Assembly (NCBI RefSeq): GCF_003813775.1
Contig: NZ_RPDH01000003.1
Location: forward strand, 62,001-126,000
DNA from: Chitinophaga lutea
GTDB taxonomy: Bacteria; Bacteroidota; Bacteroidia; Chitinophagales; Chitinophagaceae
DNA length: 64,000 nt
Direction: 5' to 3'
The translations under genes and the position numbers were made by a program. Below are positions 27,939 to 37,600 of the stretch, in pieces (within the stretch, counting starts at the first letter, position 1; each line of letters opens with the position of its first letter). The notes beneath the pieces are model-generated. The model was not told the DNA's origin and did no database searches. It saw only the letters and a program-made list of their open reading frames with translations.

Positions 27939-29450
27939 ATGAAAGCATACAGAAAATATACCGCCTTCCTGATCTGCGCAGCCGCAGCCTCCCTGCTGTC
28001 TGCCGGCTGTGGAAGGAATTTCCTCGACCGTTACCCGCAGGGTGAGTACACCGAAGATACCTATCCGCACCCCGCGGGTTCCGGCCCGTACGACCAGTAC
28101 CTGTTCGCCTGTTACGACGTGATGCGCAGCTTCGATGTAAGCGTGATGCCTTTTGTGGGCGCCGTGAGCATCCGCAGCGATGATGCCGACAAGGGCAGTA
28201 CCCCTGCCGACGATGCGAACAGCATACAGATGGACAACTTCACCATCACCGCGTCTAACAGCATGTGCAATTCATTGTGGCTGGGGCATTTCAACCTGGT
28301 CAACAAAAGCAACATCGTGCTGGCGCAGATCAAATCCGATCCGAGCCCGTCCACCTCGCAGGAAGCCAAAGTGCAGGCTGAAGCGGAAGCGAAGTTTTTC
28401 CGTGCGTATGGTTATTTCATGCTGGTGCGTTTGTTTGGCCGGGTGCCGCTGATCGATTCCGTGCTGACCGATCCCGCCGCGCAGGCGAACGTGCCGCAAA
28501 GCCAGCCCGCGGCGATTTATGCGCTGATCGAAAAAGATCTCCAGTTTGCCGCCGCCAACCTGCCGCTGACCTGGGACGCCCGTTTTGTCGGCCGTGCCGG
28601 CCAGGGCGCCGCCAACGGACTGCTGGCGAAAGTGTACATCACCCAGCAGAAGTGGGCGCTGGCCATGGCCGCGGCCAACCAGGTGATCGGTTCCAACGTG
28701 TATGATTTGTCTACCCCGTACGCGAAAATATTCGGGGAAGACGGCGAGAACAGCCGCGAATCCATATTTGAAGTACAGGCCGTGGCCACCCTCAACGAAA
28801 AACGCAAGAACGGCTCGCAGTACGCAAGCGTGCAGGGTGTAAGAGGCACCGGCATCTGGAACCTCGGCTGGGGTTTCAACGTGCCCAGCACCGCGCTGGA
28901 AGCGGCCTACGAAGCAGGCGATCCGCGGAAAGACCGTACCATCCTGTACGCCGGCGGCGTGTCGGTATACGGTGAAGCGGTACCCGCAGGATTGCCCAAT
29001 CCGCGGTACAATCATAAAGCGCACAGCAGTCCTACCATGCGTAACAACATCCTCGACAATTTCAGCTACTGGATGAACGTGCGCCTGCTGCGGTATGCGG
29101 ACGTGGTGCTCATGTACGCCGAAGCCGCCAACGAAACCGGCAACACCGCCGAAGCGCTCGCGAAACTGGAGCTCGTGCGCAAAAGGGCACGAGGCGCCAG
29201 CACTACCATTCTCCCGCAGATCACGGTGACCGATAAAGACCAGCTGCGCGAGATCATCCGCCGCGAACGCCGGGTAGAGCTGGCTATGGAGCATGAACGT
29301 TTCTTCGACCTGGTGCGCTGGGGCATTGCAGGGCCCGTGTTGCAGGCCGCCGGTAAAAACTTCGTGACCGGCAAACACGAACTGCTGCCCATTCCGCAAA
29401 CGCAGCTGGACCTGAGTAAAGGCGTGCTCACCCAGAACTTCGGTTATTGA
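27939..29450 (+). CDS. SusD/RagB-family lipoprotein of locus B
   Basis: This 503-residue lipoprotein has a signal peptide ending at C24 (ASLLSAGC). SusD-like signatures include AKFFRAYGYFMLVRLFGRVPL (split TPR region), MYAEAANETGNTAEALAKLE, RRERRVELAMEHERFFDLVRW and the C-terminal LLPIPQTQLDL. It is the surface substrate-binding partner of the receptor encoded directly upstream. The LamG lipoprotein follows 18 bp later, so the three are probably one operon. Confidence 0.96.
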   Translation: MKAYRKYTAFLICAAAASLLSAGCGRNFLDRYPQGEYTEDTYPHPAGSGPYDQYLFACYDVMRSFDVSVMPFVGAVSIRSDDADKGSTPADDANSIQMDNFTITASNSMCNSLWLGHFNLVNKSNIVLAQIKSDPSPSTSQEAKVQAEAEAKFFRAYGYFMLVRLFGRVPLIDSVLTDPAAQANVPQSQPAAIYALIEKDLQFAAANLPLTWDARFVGRAGQGAANGLLAKVYITQQKWALAMAAANQVIGSNVYDLSTPYAKIFGEDGENSRESIFEVQAVATLNEKRKNGSQYASVQGVRGTGIWNLGWGFNVPSTALEAAYEAGDPRKDRTILYAGGVSVYGEAVPAGLPNPRYNHKAHSSPTMRNNILDNFSYWMNVRLLRYADVVLMYAEAANETGNTAEALAKLELVRKRARGASTTILPQITVTDKDQLREIIRRERRVELAMEHERFFDLVRWGIAGPVLQAAGKNFVTGKHELLPIPQTQLDLSKGVLTQNFGY

Positions 29451-29468
29451 TCCCTTAAAACAAACAGC

Positions 29469-30353
29469 ATGAAACGACTTTTGATATACATCAGCCTGGC
29501 CGCCGCCATCACCGCCTGCAAAAAAGACGGTAACCCGCATAACCTGCCGGACGTGTCGCCCGGGAACTATGCCGGTAAAATAGACGGTTATTCCAGCTCC
29601 GACGAGGTGTACGCCGCCGCCCTCGTGGCGTACTGGCCCTTCGACGGATCGAAGAATGAAAAGATCTCCGGTACGGCGCCCACTGCGTCTGCAGGCGACG
29701 CGTATGTAGACGGCGGGGTATTGGGCAAGGCGCTCAGCCTCAACGCCGGTTATGTGTATTACGCCACGCAGTTCCCGGCATTCAAAACCGATGCGCTGAA
29801 AAGTTTTACCGTGAGCCAGTGGGTGCAGATCCTGAACAATGGCTCCAAGAAAACAATGCTCGTGCAGCTTGCGCGGCCCGGCATCTTTAACGGCAACATC
29901 AACGTGGTATTGGAAACCAACAGGTATCCCGCCACCGAACTGGAAAAGCTCACCATTCACCCCACCTTTACCGCAGCCAACAACGGGATGCAGGACAACC
30001 TGAACACCGCCAACGGGAGTTTTCCTTTCCTGTCGCCGAAGATCGGGATGACGAAATGGACGCACATCGTGGTGACGTACGACGGGGTGAACAACAACAT
30101 CCAGATCTGGGCCGACGGGGTGCGGGTAGGGGTGCCTGCTTTCCAGAACCGCGGCGCCAACTTCTTCAAATCGCATGAGCCCAACGAGGTGATCATCGGC
30201 GGGAATTACAATACCATCCCCGGCAAAACGGTGAATGCGGACGTGAGTTTCGCACCCATGACGGGCAATATAGACGAGGTGCGCATCTACAACGCCTGCC
30301 TCACCGACGCACACATCAAGGCCCTCTATAAGCTCGGGCTGGAGAAGAAGTAA
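29469..30353 (+). CDS. LamG-like (concanavalin A-fold) surface lipoprotein
   Basis: This is a 294-residue lipoprotein with signal peptide and lipobox ending at C17 (AAAITAC). After a low-complexity linker, a LamG/laminin-G-like jelly-roll domain fills about residues 55-292, with the markers ALVAYWPFDGSKNE, KWTHIVVTYDGVNNNIQIWADG, and GNIDEVRIYNACLTDAHIKAL. These proteins bind carbohydrate or protein ligands and sit in the place where SusE/SusF-type glycan-binding lipoproteins are found. No catalytic residues are evident. The ligand is unknown. Confidence 0.88.
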   Translation: MKRLLIYISLAAAITACKKDGNPHNLPDVSPGNYAGKIDGYSSSDEVYAAALVAYWPFDGSKNEKISGTAPTASAGDAYVDGGVLGKALSLNAGYVYYATQFPAFKTDALKSFTVSQWVQILNNGSKKTMLVQLARPGIFNGNINVVLETNRYPATELEKLTIHPTFTAANNGMQDNLNTANGSFPFLSPKIGMTKWTHIVVTYDGVNNNIQIWADGVRVGVPAFQNRGANFFKSHEPNEVIIGGNYNTIPGKTVNADVSFAPMTGNIDEVRIYNACLTDAHIKALYKLGLEKK

Positions 30354-30423
30354 ACCGTTTGCATAAAGAAGTTGCGGTTTTCAGCATCTTTTACTATCAT
30401 TAGTGTAAATAATGAAGTAATAC

Positions 30424-31263
30424 ATGTCGTCGAGAAGAAACTTTATACTGCAAACCGCCATGGGAATAGCAGCCGTAACGGCCGCTCCGCTGGCGGCAGC
30501 CGCCGGTACCGCCGTAGCGCGCCCGGACGGGAAAGACCTGCCCATCGGGATGGCCGGCTACACCTTTGCCAAGTTCGACCTGGAAAAGGCCATCGCCATG
30601 ATGAAGCGGGTGGATATCAGGAACATTTCCATCAAGGATATCCATCTTCCCCTGAACAGCACACCGGAAAAGATCCAGGGCGTACTGGCGCAGTTTGCCG
30701 CCGCCGGCATCCACGTATACGGCGTGGGGGTGATTTACATGAAGTCCGAAAAGGCGGTGGATGAAGCCTTCGAATACGCCAAAAGGGTAGGCGTGCCGCT
30801 GATCGTGGGCGTGCCCAACCCGGAGCTGCTGGACTACACCGAAGCGAAGATCAAACAATACAATATCAAACTGGCCATTCACAATCACGGCCCGGAAGAC
30901 AAACTCTATCCCGGCCCGAAAAATGTGTACGACCTCATCAAAAACCGCGATGCACGCATGGGTATCTGCCTCGACATCGGGCACGCCCAGCGGGCGGGGG
31001 AAGACCCCGCCAAGGCGATACTGGCCTATAAAGAGCGCATTTTCGACCTCCATATCAAAGATGTGACGGCTGGCTCCAACGCCGGTAAGGCCACGGAAAT
31101 AGGCCGCGGGGTGATCGATTTCGCGGCGCTCGTCAAGGCGCTGCGCAAAGCGAAATACAGCGGTATTTCCAGTATAGAATATGAAAAAGACATGGCTGAT
31201 CCTTTACCGGGCATCGCAGAATCTGCGGGTTTCTTCCGGGGTGTGATCAAGACCGTCAGCTGA
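30424..31263 (+). CDS. Sugar phosphate isomerase/epimerase-like TIM-barrel protein with twin-arginine signal
   Basis: This 279-residue protein begins with a Tat-type signal (SSRRNFILQTAMG, then an alanine-rich stretch). The mature part is an AP-endonuclease-2/xylose-isomerase-like TIM barrel. Probable metal ligands lie in LAIHNHGPED, MGICLDIGHAQRAG, IFDLHIKDV and ISSIEYEKD. Family members epimerise or isomerise sugars, or act as oxo-sugar hydratases. It is probably periplasmic and processes a monosaccharide released in locus B. The substrate cannot be read from sequence. It ends the locus, and a strong terminator follows. Confidence 0.88.
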   Translation: MSSRRNFILQTAMGIAAVTAAPLAAAAGTAVARPDGKDLPIGMAGYTFAKFDLEKAIAMMKRVDIRNISIKDIHLPLNSTPEKIQGVLAQFAAAGIHVYGVGVIYMKSEKAVDEAFEYAKRVGVPLIVGVPNPELLDYTEAKIKQYNIKLAIHNHGPEDKLYPGPKNVYDLIKNRDARMGICLDIGHAQRAGEDPAKAILAYKERIFDLHIKDVTAGSNAGKATEIGRGVIDFAALVKALRKAKYSGISSIEYEKDMADPLPGIAESAGFFRGVIKTVS

Positions 31264-31340
31264 TAAAAAAGGGATGTGTCAGAAAAGAAGGTGCCGGGAG
31301 TCGCCTGAATGATTACATGTCTCCATCAGGTGTCTGAATA

Positions 31341-31378
31341 AAAAGAGGCTGTATCAAACTTTTGATACAGCCTCTTTT
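31341..31378. terminator. Bidirectional rho-independent terminator
   Basis: The arms AAAAGAGGCTGTATCAAA (31341-31358) and TTTGATACAGCCTCTTTT (31361-31378) are a perfect 18-bp inverted repeat with a 2-base loop. It serves locus B on the plus strand and the unknown gene on the minus strand, whose stop codon overlaps its end. Confidence 0.92.
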
Positions 31379-32135
31379 ATTCCGGGATAGTGACCTGGTA
31401 CAGGTCGCACCATTCCCGCAGCGGTAAAGGTCTGTCGTGTTTGCCGGGGAATTTGCTGTGGATGTATTGGAGCTGTTGTTCCGTCAGCAGCGCCACCAGT
31501 CCGTCGTTGGCGGCCCGCCAGGGATACAGCCGCTCGTCGGAGCCCTGTATCTCCAGTTCGGTATTGACGATCTGTGTGAACTTTGCCATCGCCTCCCCCC
31601 AACCATATCCTTTAAAGTTTTTGAAAATCGTGTAGGGCCTGCCGTTCAGGGAAATGCTGTGGTTGAGCCAGTGGTTTTTATCGTCCCATACTTCCCGGTG
31701 CGCGGTCACTTTCATGGCAACGCCCATTTTATCGAACACAGGTTGCATATCGCGCAGCAGACCGGTAAAACCGCCTTCCTCGAACAAATCTTCATTGTCC
31801 GCACCGAAGCAACGGAAACTGACGGAATAAGAAGTACTGTCGCCGTCAGTAAAACAGCCTGGGAACCCGGTGGCGGGATCGGAGTTTTTTGCCATGTAGT
31901 TTTGCAGGGCGCTGAGATGTTGTGAGTCCGTGTATTTGAAATAACCCAGCTCATCCAGCTTCAGCACGAATGCTTCCCCTTCCTTGATGCGCCGGACTAC
32001 GTCCGTCCGGCTTTTTCCTTCCGTGGGCGCATTGGCGGTAAGTGCGGCCGTTCTGCGGTCGATCCGTTTTTTAGCCATGTACAGGGAAATGACTAAACAA
32101 ACGGCAACGACGAGATACATGAGCGGTTTTTGCAT
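31377..32135 (-). CDS. Uncharacterised membrane-anchored protein
   Basis: I do not recognise this 252-residue product. I chose the ATG at 32135 because it opens an N-terminal hydrophobic segment (MQKPLMYLVVAVCLVISLYM, then AKKR) that looks like a signal anchor. The longer frame to 32207 adds only an odd leader. The mature region is soluble-looking, with aromatic clusters (YTDSQHLSALQNYMAK, KNHWLNHSISLNGRPYTIFK) and a C-terminal LREWCDLYQVTIPE. No catalytic motif is obvious. Its stop codon overlaps the bidirectional terminator. A separate terminator (32161-32196) lies upstream, so it is not part of locus C. Confidence 0.7.
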   Translation of the reverse strand: MQKPLMYLVVAVCLVISLYMAKKRIDRRTAALTANAPTEGKSRTDVVRRIKEGEAFVLKLDELGYFKYTDSQHLSALQNYMAKNSDPATGFPGCFTDGDSTSYSVSFRCFGADNEDLFEEGGFTGLLRDMQPVFDKMGVAMKVTAHREVWDDKNHWLNHSISLNGRPYTIFKNFKGYGWGEAMAKFTQIVNTELEIQGSDERLYPWRAANDGLVALLTEQQLQYIHSKFPGKHDRPLPLREWCDLYQVTIPE

Positions 32136-32160
32136 GGCATTGTTGTATAGGCCGGCCAAA

Positions 32161-32196
32161 TATAAACAAAAAGCCGGGCGGAAAAATCCACCCGGC
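32161..32196 (-). terminator. Rho-independent terminator of locus C
   Basis: On the minus strand GCCGGGTGGA and TCCGCCCGGC pair with one mismatch around a TTTT loop (32173-32196) and run into TTTTTGTTTATA. It ends the thioredoxin-like gene. Confidence 0.8.
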
Positions 32197-32217
32197 CTGG
32201 CAAGCATATGTCTCCGT

Positions 32218-33276
32218 TTATTGAAGCAGTTTGGACAGCTTTTCTTCGAGCTGCTGCCCGTTCAGGTCTTTGGCAATGATCACACCGTCGGGCCCTATCA
32301 GGAAGTTCGACGGAATGCTTTTGATGTTGTAGCGTTTCGCCGCGTTATTGTCCCACAGCCCGAGATCGGACACATGTTCCCAGGGCAGCCCGTCGGTGGC
32401 GATGGCTTTCACCCAGGCTGTCGAATCACGGTCGAGCGACACGCCCAGTATCCGGAAGTTGCGGTCTTTAAAACGGTCGTAGGCCTTTTTGAGCGCCGGG
32501 TTTTCCTCGCGGCAGGGTTTGCACCAGCTTGCCCAGAAATCCAGCAGTACATAACTGCCTTTGAAGGATGCGAGGCGCAGCGGTTTGCCCGCCGGGGTGT
32601 TCATGGTAAAATCCATCGCCGGTTGGCCGGGCTCGGTTTTGTGCATGATATCGAATTCCTCCTGCAGCAGTTTCCCCGCGGCGGACGCCCTCACCTGTGG
32701 GGCAAGGCGTGCAAAAGCCTGCTCCATGTCGGCGAGGGGCTTACTGCGGAGCAGGTCTTTCAGCTTATAGAGGCTCACATAACTGGCGGGGTGTTGCTGT
32801 ATGAATTGTTCGCACAGCGGGTTGTATTCTTCTTCGATCATGCGGCCGGTGATCTCCAGCACGCTGTCTTTTTTCGAACGGTCTTTTTGCAGCAGCGCAT
32901 ACAGCGGGTCCATCCTGTCCGTCACGGGTTTGACCGTTTGCAGGAATTGCGCGTATTCGCGCTGTGCCGCGCCACCTGCGATGGCCACCTTCTCCGGCGC
33001 ATCGGCCCGACCCTTCACCGTCATCGCCGTATTTTCAAGGTATAACATGATGCTGAAGCCATGGTCCTTCGTAAAAAGAAATGCTTCCTGCGGATGCGGC
33101 ACACTGCCCTTGAAAGTAAAGGCGCCGTTCCGGAGGGCGGTGGAATCATGTGTTTTATCATGGTACAGGTAGATGACCGCATCCTGCAGCCCGTCTATCT
33201 TTCCCTGCACGGTGAAACTTTGCGCCTGTGCCGCCATGCTCCAGCACAGCAGCGTAACGATGCTAATACCCTTCAT
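32218..33276 (-). CDS. TlpA-like thioredoxin with N-terminal DUF4369 domain
   Basis: This 352-residue periplasmic protein has a signal peptide (MKGISIVTLLCWSMAAQAQ). An N-terminal DUF4369 beta domain (about 20-120) and a helical middle lead to a TlpA/ResA-like thioredoxin domain (about 220-350) with the active site WASWCKPC (C252, C255) and later VIAKDLNGQQLEEKL. Such proteins reduce disulfides in the periplasm. This arrangement is common in Bacteroidota next to SusCD pairs that lack CAZymes. It overlaps the susD gene by 14 bp and is the last gene of locus C. Confidence 0.93.
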   Translation of the reverse strand: MKGISIVTLLCWSMAAQAQSFTVQGKIDGLQDAVIYLYHDKTHDSTALRNGAFTFKGSVPHPQEAFLFTKDHGFSIMLYLENTAMTVKGRADAPEKVAIAGGAAQREYAQFLQTVKPVTDRMDPLYALLQKDRSKKDSVLEITGRMIEEEYNPLCEQFIQQHPASYVSLYKLKDLLRSKPLADMEQAFARLAPQVRASAAGKLLQEEFDIMHKTEPGQPAMDFTMNTPAGKPLRLASFKGSYVLLDFWASWCKPCREENPALKKAYDRFKDRNFRILGVSLDRDSTAWVKAIATDGLPWEHVSDLGLWDNNAAKRYNIKSIPSNFLIGPDGVIIAKDLNGQQLEEKLSKLLQ

Positions 33277-34645
33277 TCTGCACGAGTTTGTTGTTACGCA
33301 AAAGCTCCGTCGTCGTGAACGGGAAATACAGCCGCGTTTTATTCTGTCCTTTCGAGACGAGGAACGGCAGCGCCTTACCGAAGCGTTTCATATCCTGCCA
33401 GCGGCGGCCTTCGCCCACGAATTCACGGCGGCGCTCGTTTTCTATTTCGACAAGAAAGGCGGCGGCGCCTGCGAAATCGCCGGCGGTTTTGGTGCTCGCG
33501 TTCCTGGCGGCGCGCAGCGTGTTGTAATGGGTGACGTCAACGGAGCCTTGCCTGGCGGCGGCTTCCGCGGCAATGAGGTACGCCTCGCTGACGCGCAGCA
33601 AAGGATACACGGCATATGCCGCGGAACTGGGCTGCAGCGTATCGCCCGAATACTTGAGCAGGTAGTTCACTTCCTGCCCGGTGGCGTTGTTCCGCTGTTT
33701 GCGGATGATCTTGCGGCGCACATCGGCCGCTTCATATGAATTCACGAGGGTTTCATCGAGCCAGGTGAGGCCGGTGCCGGTGCCCCTGAACGGTGCGCCC
33801 GGACTATAGAAGGTATACAGCCCATACCGGTCGTACGCGTTTTGCAGCGGGCCTTCTGCCATGGTCCAGATCATTTCCTTTTCGGCGCTGTTGTACCGGA
33901 AAATGCCGGAGAAACCGGCCGTGGAAAGGCTGCGGGTGCCGGAACCGATCACCGCTTCCGCCAGTTCTTTCGCCTGCGGGTATTTGCCGCGCTGCAGGTA
34001 CAACCTCGCCAGCAGCAGCTGCGCCGCCTGTTTGGATACCGTCTTTGCGTTGCTGAAATTCTGCAGCAGGGGAATGGCGGTCTGCAGATCTTTTTCCGCC
34101 GCGTCCATCACTTCCTGTTCGGTGCTTTTGGGTTTGCGTATCTGGTTGATGTCGGTTTCCAGGGTAGTGGTCAGCACCACGCCGCCATGAACGTCTGCAA
34201 GGGTGAGATATGCGTTGGCCCTGATGGTCAATGCCTCGCCCAGTGGTTGTTGCAGCGGGGGCGTGGTGCGGTTGCCGATCAGCGCAATGATAAAATTCGA
34301 ATTGCCGATGGCGGCGTACGCGGCGGAATAACCGCGCCCGATACCGAAACCGTCGGTGGGCGAAGGATTGCAGGATTCGTAAGCCTGCGGGTTGAACTGG
34401 GTGGGATTGCCCCCCTGGATGGAAATCACGTCATCGCTGTAAATATCCGTCATCGGGTACGACTGCGGCGGCCACGTGCCCGGCATGCTGTAATAAGCGC
34501 CTTTCAGCAACAGGGGAATGTCCGCGTCCGTCAGTTGACCTTTGCCGACAGCCTGGTCGGGCGCCGGCCGGTCGAGGTACTTCCCGCAGGCGGACAAACC
34601 TGCGAAACCTGCGATCAGTAAAATGTTTTTATAGTTACGTAACAT
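33263..34645 (-). CDS. SusD/RagB-family lipoprotein of locus C
   Basis: This 460-residue lipoprotein has its lipobox cysteine at 20 (IAGFAGLSAC). SusD features are the segment LTDADIPLLLKGAYYSM, a TPR-like AAQLLLARLYLQRGKYPQAKELAEAV, SEAYLIAAEAAARQGSVDV and the ENERRREFVGEGRRWQDMKRFG helix. It partners the SusC-like receptor encoded 21 bp upstream and overlaps the thioredoxin gene by 14 bp, so translation is coupled. Confidence 0.95.
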   Translation of the reverse strand: MLRNYKNILLIAGFAGLSACGKYLDRPAPDQAVGKGQLTDADIPLLLKGAYYSMPGTWPPQSYPMTDIYSDDVISIQGGNPTQFNPQAYESCNPSPTDGFGIGRGYSAAYAAIGNSNFIIALIGNRTTPPLQQPLGEALTIRANAYLTLADVHGGVVLTTTLETDINQIRKPKSTEQEVMDAAEKDLQTAIPLLQNFSNAKTVSKQAAQLLLARLYLQRGKYPQAKELAEAVIGSGTRSLSTAGFSGIFRYNSAEKEMIWTMAEGPLQNAYDRYGLYTFYSPGAPFRGTGTGLTWLDETLVNSYEAADVRRKIIRKQRNNATGQEVNYLLKYSGDTLQPSSAAYAVYPLLRVSEAYLIAAEAAARQGSVDVTHYNTLRAARNASTKTAGDFAGAAAFLVEIENERRREFVGEGRRWQDMKRFGKALPFLVSKGQNKTRLYFPFTTTELLRNNKLVQNEGY

Positions 34646-34666
34646 GTGTCGTTGTTTTTAAGTGAA

Positions 34667-37600
34667 TCAGAAACGCAGGTCGATGCCGGCGGAAAATGTG
34701 CGGGGCAACGGCGCCACATCCTGCTGCATGCCCGTTTCGATCATCTGCTCCGGGTCGTTGGCCAGCAGGCGTTTGTCTTTTACCGTAAATACGTTCTGCG
34801 CGGCGGCGTAGAGGCGCACCTGTTGCATGCCGGCTTTGCCGATGAGCGCCGATGGCAGGTTGTATGCAAAGGTGATGTTGCGGCAGCGCAGATAGGAGCC
34901 GCTGAACAGGTAGTGGGTGGAAGGCTGAACGTTCCAGTCGGTGGTCTGACCGGCGCCGTGCGGCCCTACCACAGCCCGCGGATAATAACTGCGGTCGCCG
35001 GGTTTCTGCCAGCGGTCGAGCACCCAGGTGGGTTTGTTGTTTACCACCCCGGTGTAGATGTCGTAATCGTAGTTGCGGTACACCTGTTCACTGAAGTTGT
35101 AGATCTTGTTGCCGAGCGTAAAGGCCAGCTGGGTGTTGAGGCTGAAGTTTTTCCAGCCGAGGTCGATGGTGAAGCCGCCGCTGGCTTTGGGCTGCGCTAC
35201 GGGCACATACACCATGTCTTTCTGGTTGATGATGCCGTTTTTGTCGCGGTCTTCATACACCAGGTCGCCGGTTTGCGGGTCCACGCCGAGGGAATTATAC
35301 AATTGCAGCAAACCCAGTGGCTGCCCGATCTGCACATATCCCTGCGGGCCGCCGGCGAAATAAATGCCGTAGCCCATGATGCTGTCGCGCAGCTCTGTCA
35401 CTTTATTGCGGTTGATGTTGGCCACCGCGCTGACTTCCCAGTGGAAATTACCCGGCCGGCTGGCGAGCGATACCGCGAGGTCCACGCCGCGGTTGGTCAT
35501 GGCGCCCACGTTCACGCGCTGCGACACGAACCCGCCGCTGGAAAAAGGTATCTGGCGGCTGGTGAGCAGGCCGTCTGTTTTTTTCACGTAGTACTCGGCG
35601 GTGATACTGAGGCGGTTGTTGAAGAAACGGGTTTCGAGGCCGATGTCGTGCTGCCGCGTGCGCTCCCATTTCAGATCGGGATTGCCGAGCATGGTATGCA
35701 GGCGCAGCGCCGGTTCGTTGAGATACAGCACGCTGTTCGCCAGGTCGCGGGTGTCGTACAGGCCGATGGGGCGGATGTTGCCGGTGATGCCGTAGCTGGT
35801 CCTTACTTTCAGGTAGCTCAGCAGCGGGTTGCCTTTCAGGAACGCTTCGTCTGAAATGATCCAGCCGCCGGAAACGGCGGGGAACCAGGCGTAGCGGTTG
35901 TTGGAGAGTTTGCTGGTGCCGTCGCGGCGGAGGCTGAAGCTCAACAGGTATTTGCCCTCCCAGTTCATGTTCGAACGCAGGAAGTAGGATTCCGAATATT
36001 CTTCGTAAAAGCGGTTACCGGACGCATAGAAGTTCGTCGCAACGGCAGCATTGCCCGGCTGCCATAACGCTTCGATCAGCGGGAAGCCCTGGTAATTGTA
36101 GGCCGCGGTGCGGTACTGGTTACCGGTGAACTCCTGGCCCAGCAGCACGTCCGCATGCAGCTTCGCATAATTGAAGCGGTAGCTGAGCACGTTGTTGAGC
36201 GTGTAACGCAGGCCCTTGTTGCCTTCGCTGGTGTAGTTGCCGCTGGTGGCCTGACCCTGGTAGCTGAAAGGCGACATAAAATACTCCTGCTCGTCTTCAC
36301 TCCGCGAGCCAGCGATCATAGAGCGCAGGGAGAAGTTTTTGCTGAAGGTGGCTTCCGCGAAAAAGTTGCCGGTATAGTTCCAGGTTTCCCTGAGGTTTTT
36401 ATGGTATGTATGCAGCGCGCCCAGGGGATGTTCCTGGTAACCGTATGAATAGTCCCATGCACCGGCGCCTGTTTTTTTGAGGGAGTCCGGCGTGTCCGGC
36501 CGCGCTTTGATGGCGGCGCCCATGGCTTCGAAAATACCGTCGCGCTTCACCTTCGATACGCTGATATCCGCGCCCGCTTTCAGCCAGCGGTTCACTTTCT
36601 GGGTGAGGGCGAGCTTGCCGGTGTACCGGTCGAGGCGTCCGAGGCCTACGGCGGATTCTTCGCTGAATTTCCCGAAAGAAAGATAATAGCTCGTCTGGTT
36701 GCTGCCGCCGCTCACGCTCGCCTGGATGTTGTGGGTGGCCGCGTTGCGGGGCACCACGCGTTTCAACCAGTTAATGTCGGAGGCGCCTAAATCGAGCTGA
36801 TCGATCTGCAGCGCCAGCAGTTCTTTTTCGTCGTTGAGCTGTGCTTCTTCGGCGGGAGGAAGGCCGCCTGCGCTGATGAGGCGGTCGATGTCGCCCATCC
36901 GGTTCCGCCGTGCTTCGGTGAAGAGCGCGCCGTATTCCGCGGTGTTGAGGGGGCGGTAGTCGAAGTGGGAGCGGGTGGTGCCGGCGTAACTGTTGATGGT
37001 GACTACCGGTTTGGCGCCGAAGGTGCCTTTTTTGGTGGTGATCATGATCACGCCCTGTGCGCCGCGCGCGCCGTAGATGGCGGCGGAGGCGGCGTCTTTC
37101 AGTACTTCGATGGAGGCAATGTCCTGCGGGTTGAGGTTGAACATGCTGAAGTTGGCGTTTTCCCCTTCCGGCCCCGCGTCGATCACCAGCCCGTCTACCA
37201 CGATCAGCGGGTTGTTGCCGCTGCCGGTGTAATTGCTTTGGGTGGTTTGTACGCCGCGGATGGAAAAGTGGGGCATGCGGCCCGGCTCTGCGCTGGTATT
37301 GGTGATCTGCAGGCCCGCCACGCGGCCCTGCAGGGCGGAGATGGAATTGCTCACGATGTTTTCTTCCGGTTTGAGTGCGCCCACTTTACCGATGGAACCG
37401 GAAATCTCGCGTTTCTGCTGTGTGCCGTACCCTACCACCACCACTTCATTCAACCGCGCGCCGCCACTTTGCAGGGGCAGTTGCAGGGAGAGGTAGGCGC
37501 GGTCGTTCACGGGAAATTCCATTTGCCGGTACCCCAGGGAAGTGACCACGAGCACCGCTTTTTCCCGAACTTCACGGATGGTGAACTGCCCGTCTTCATT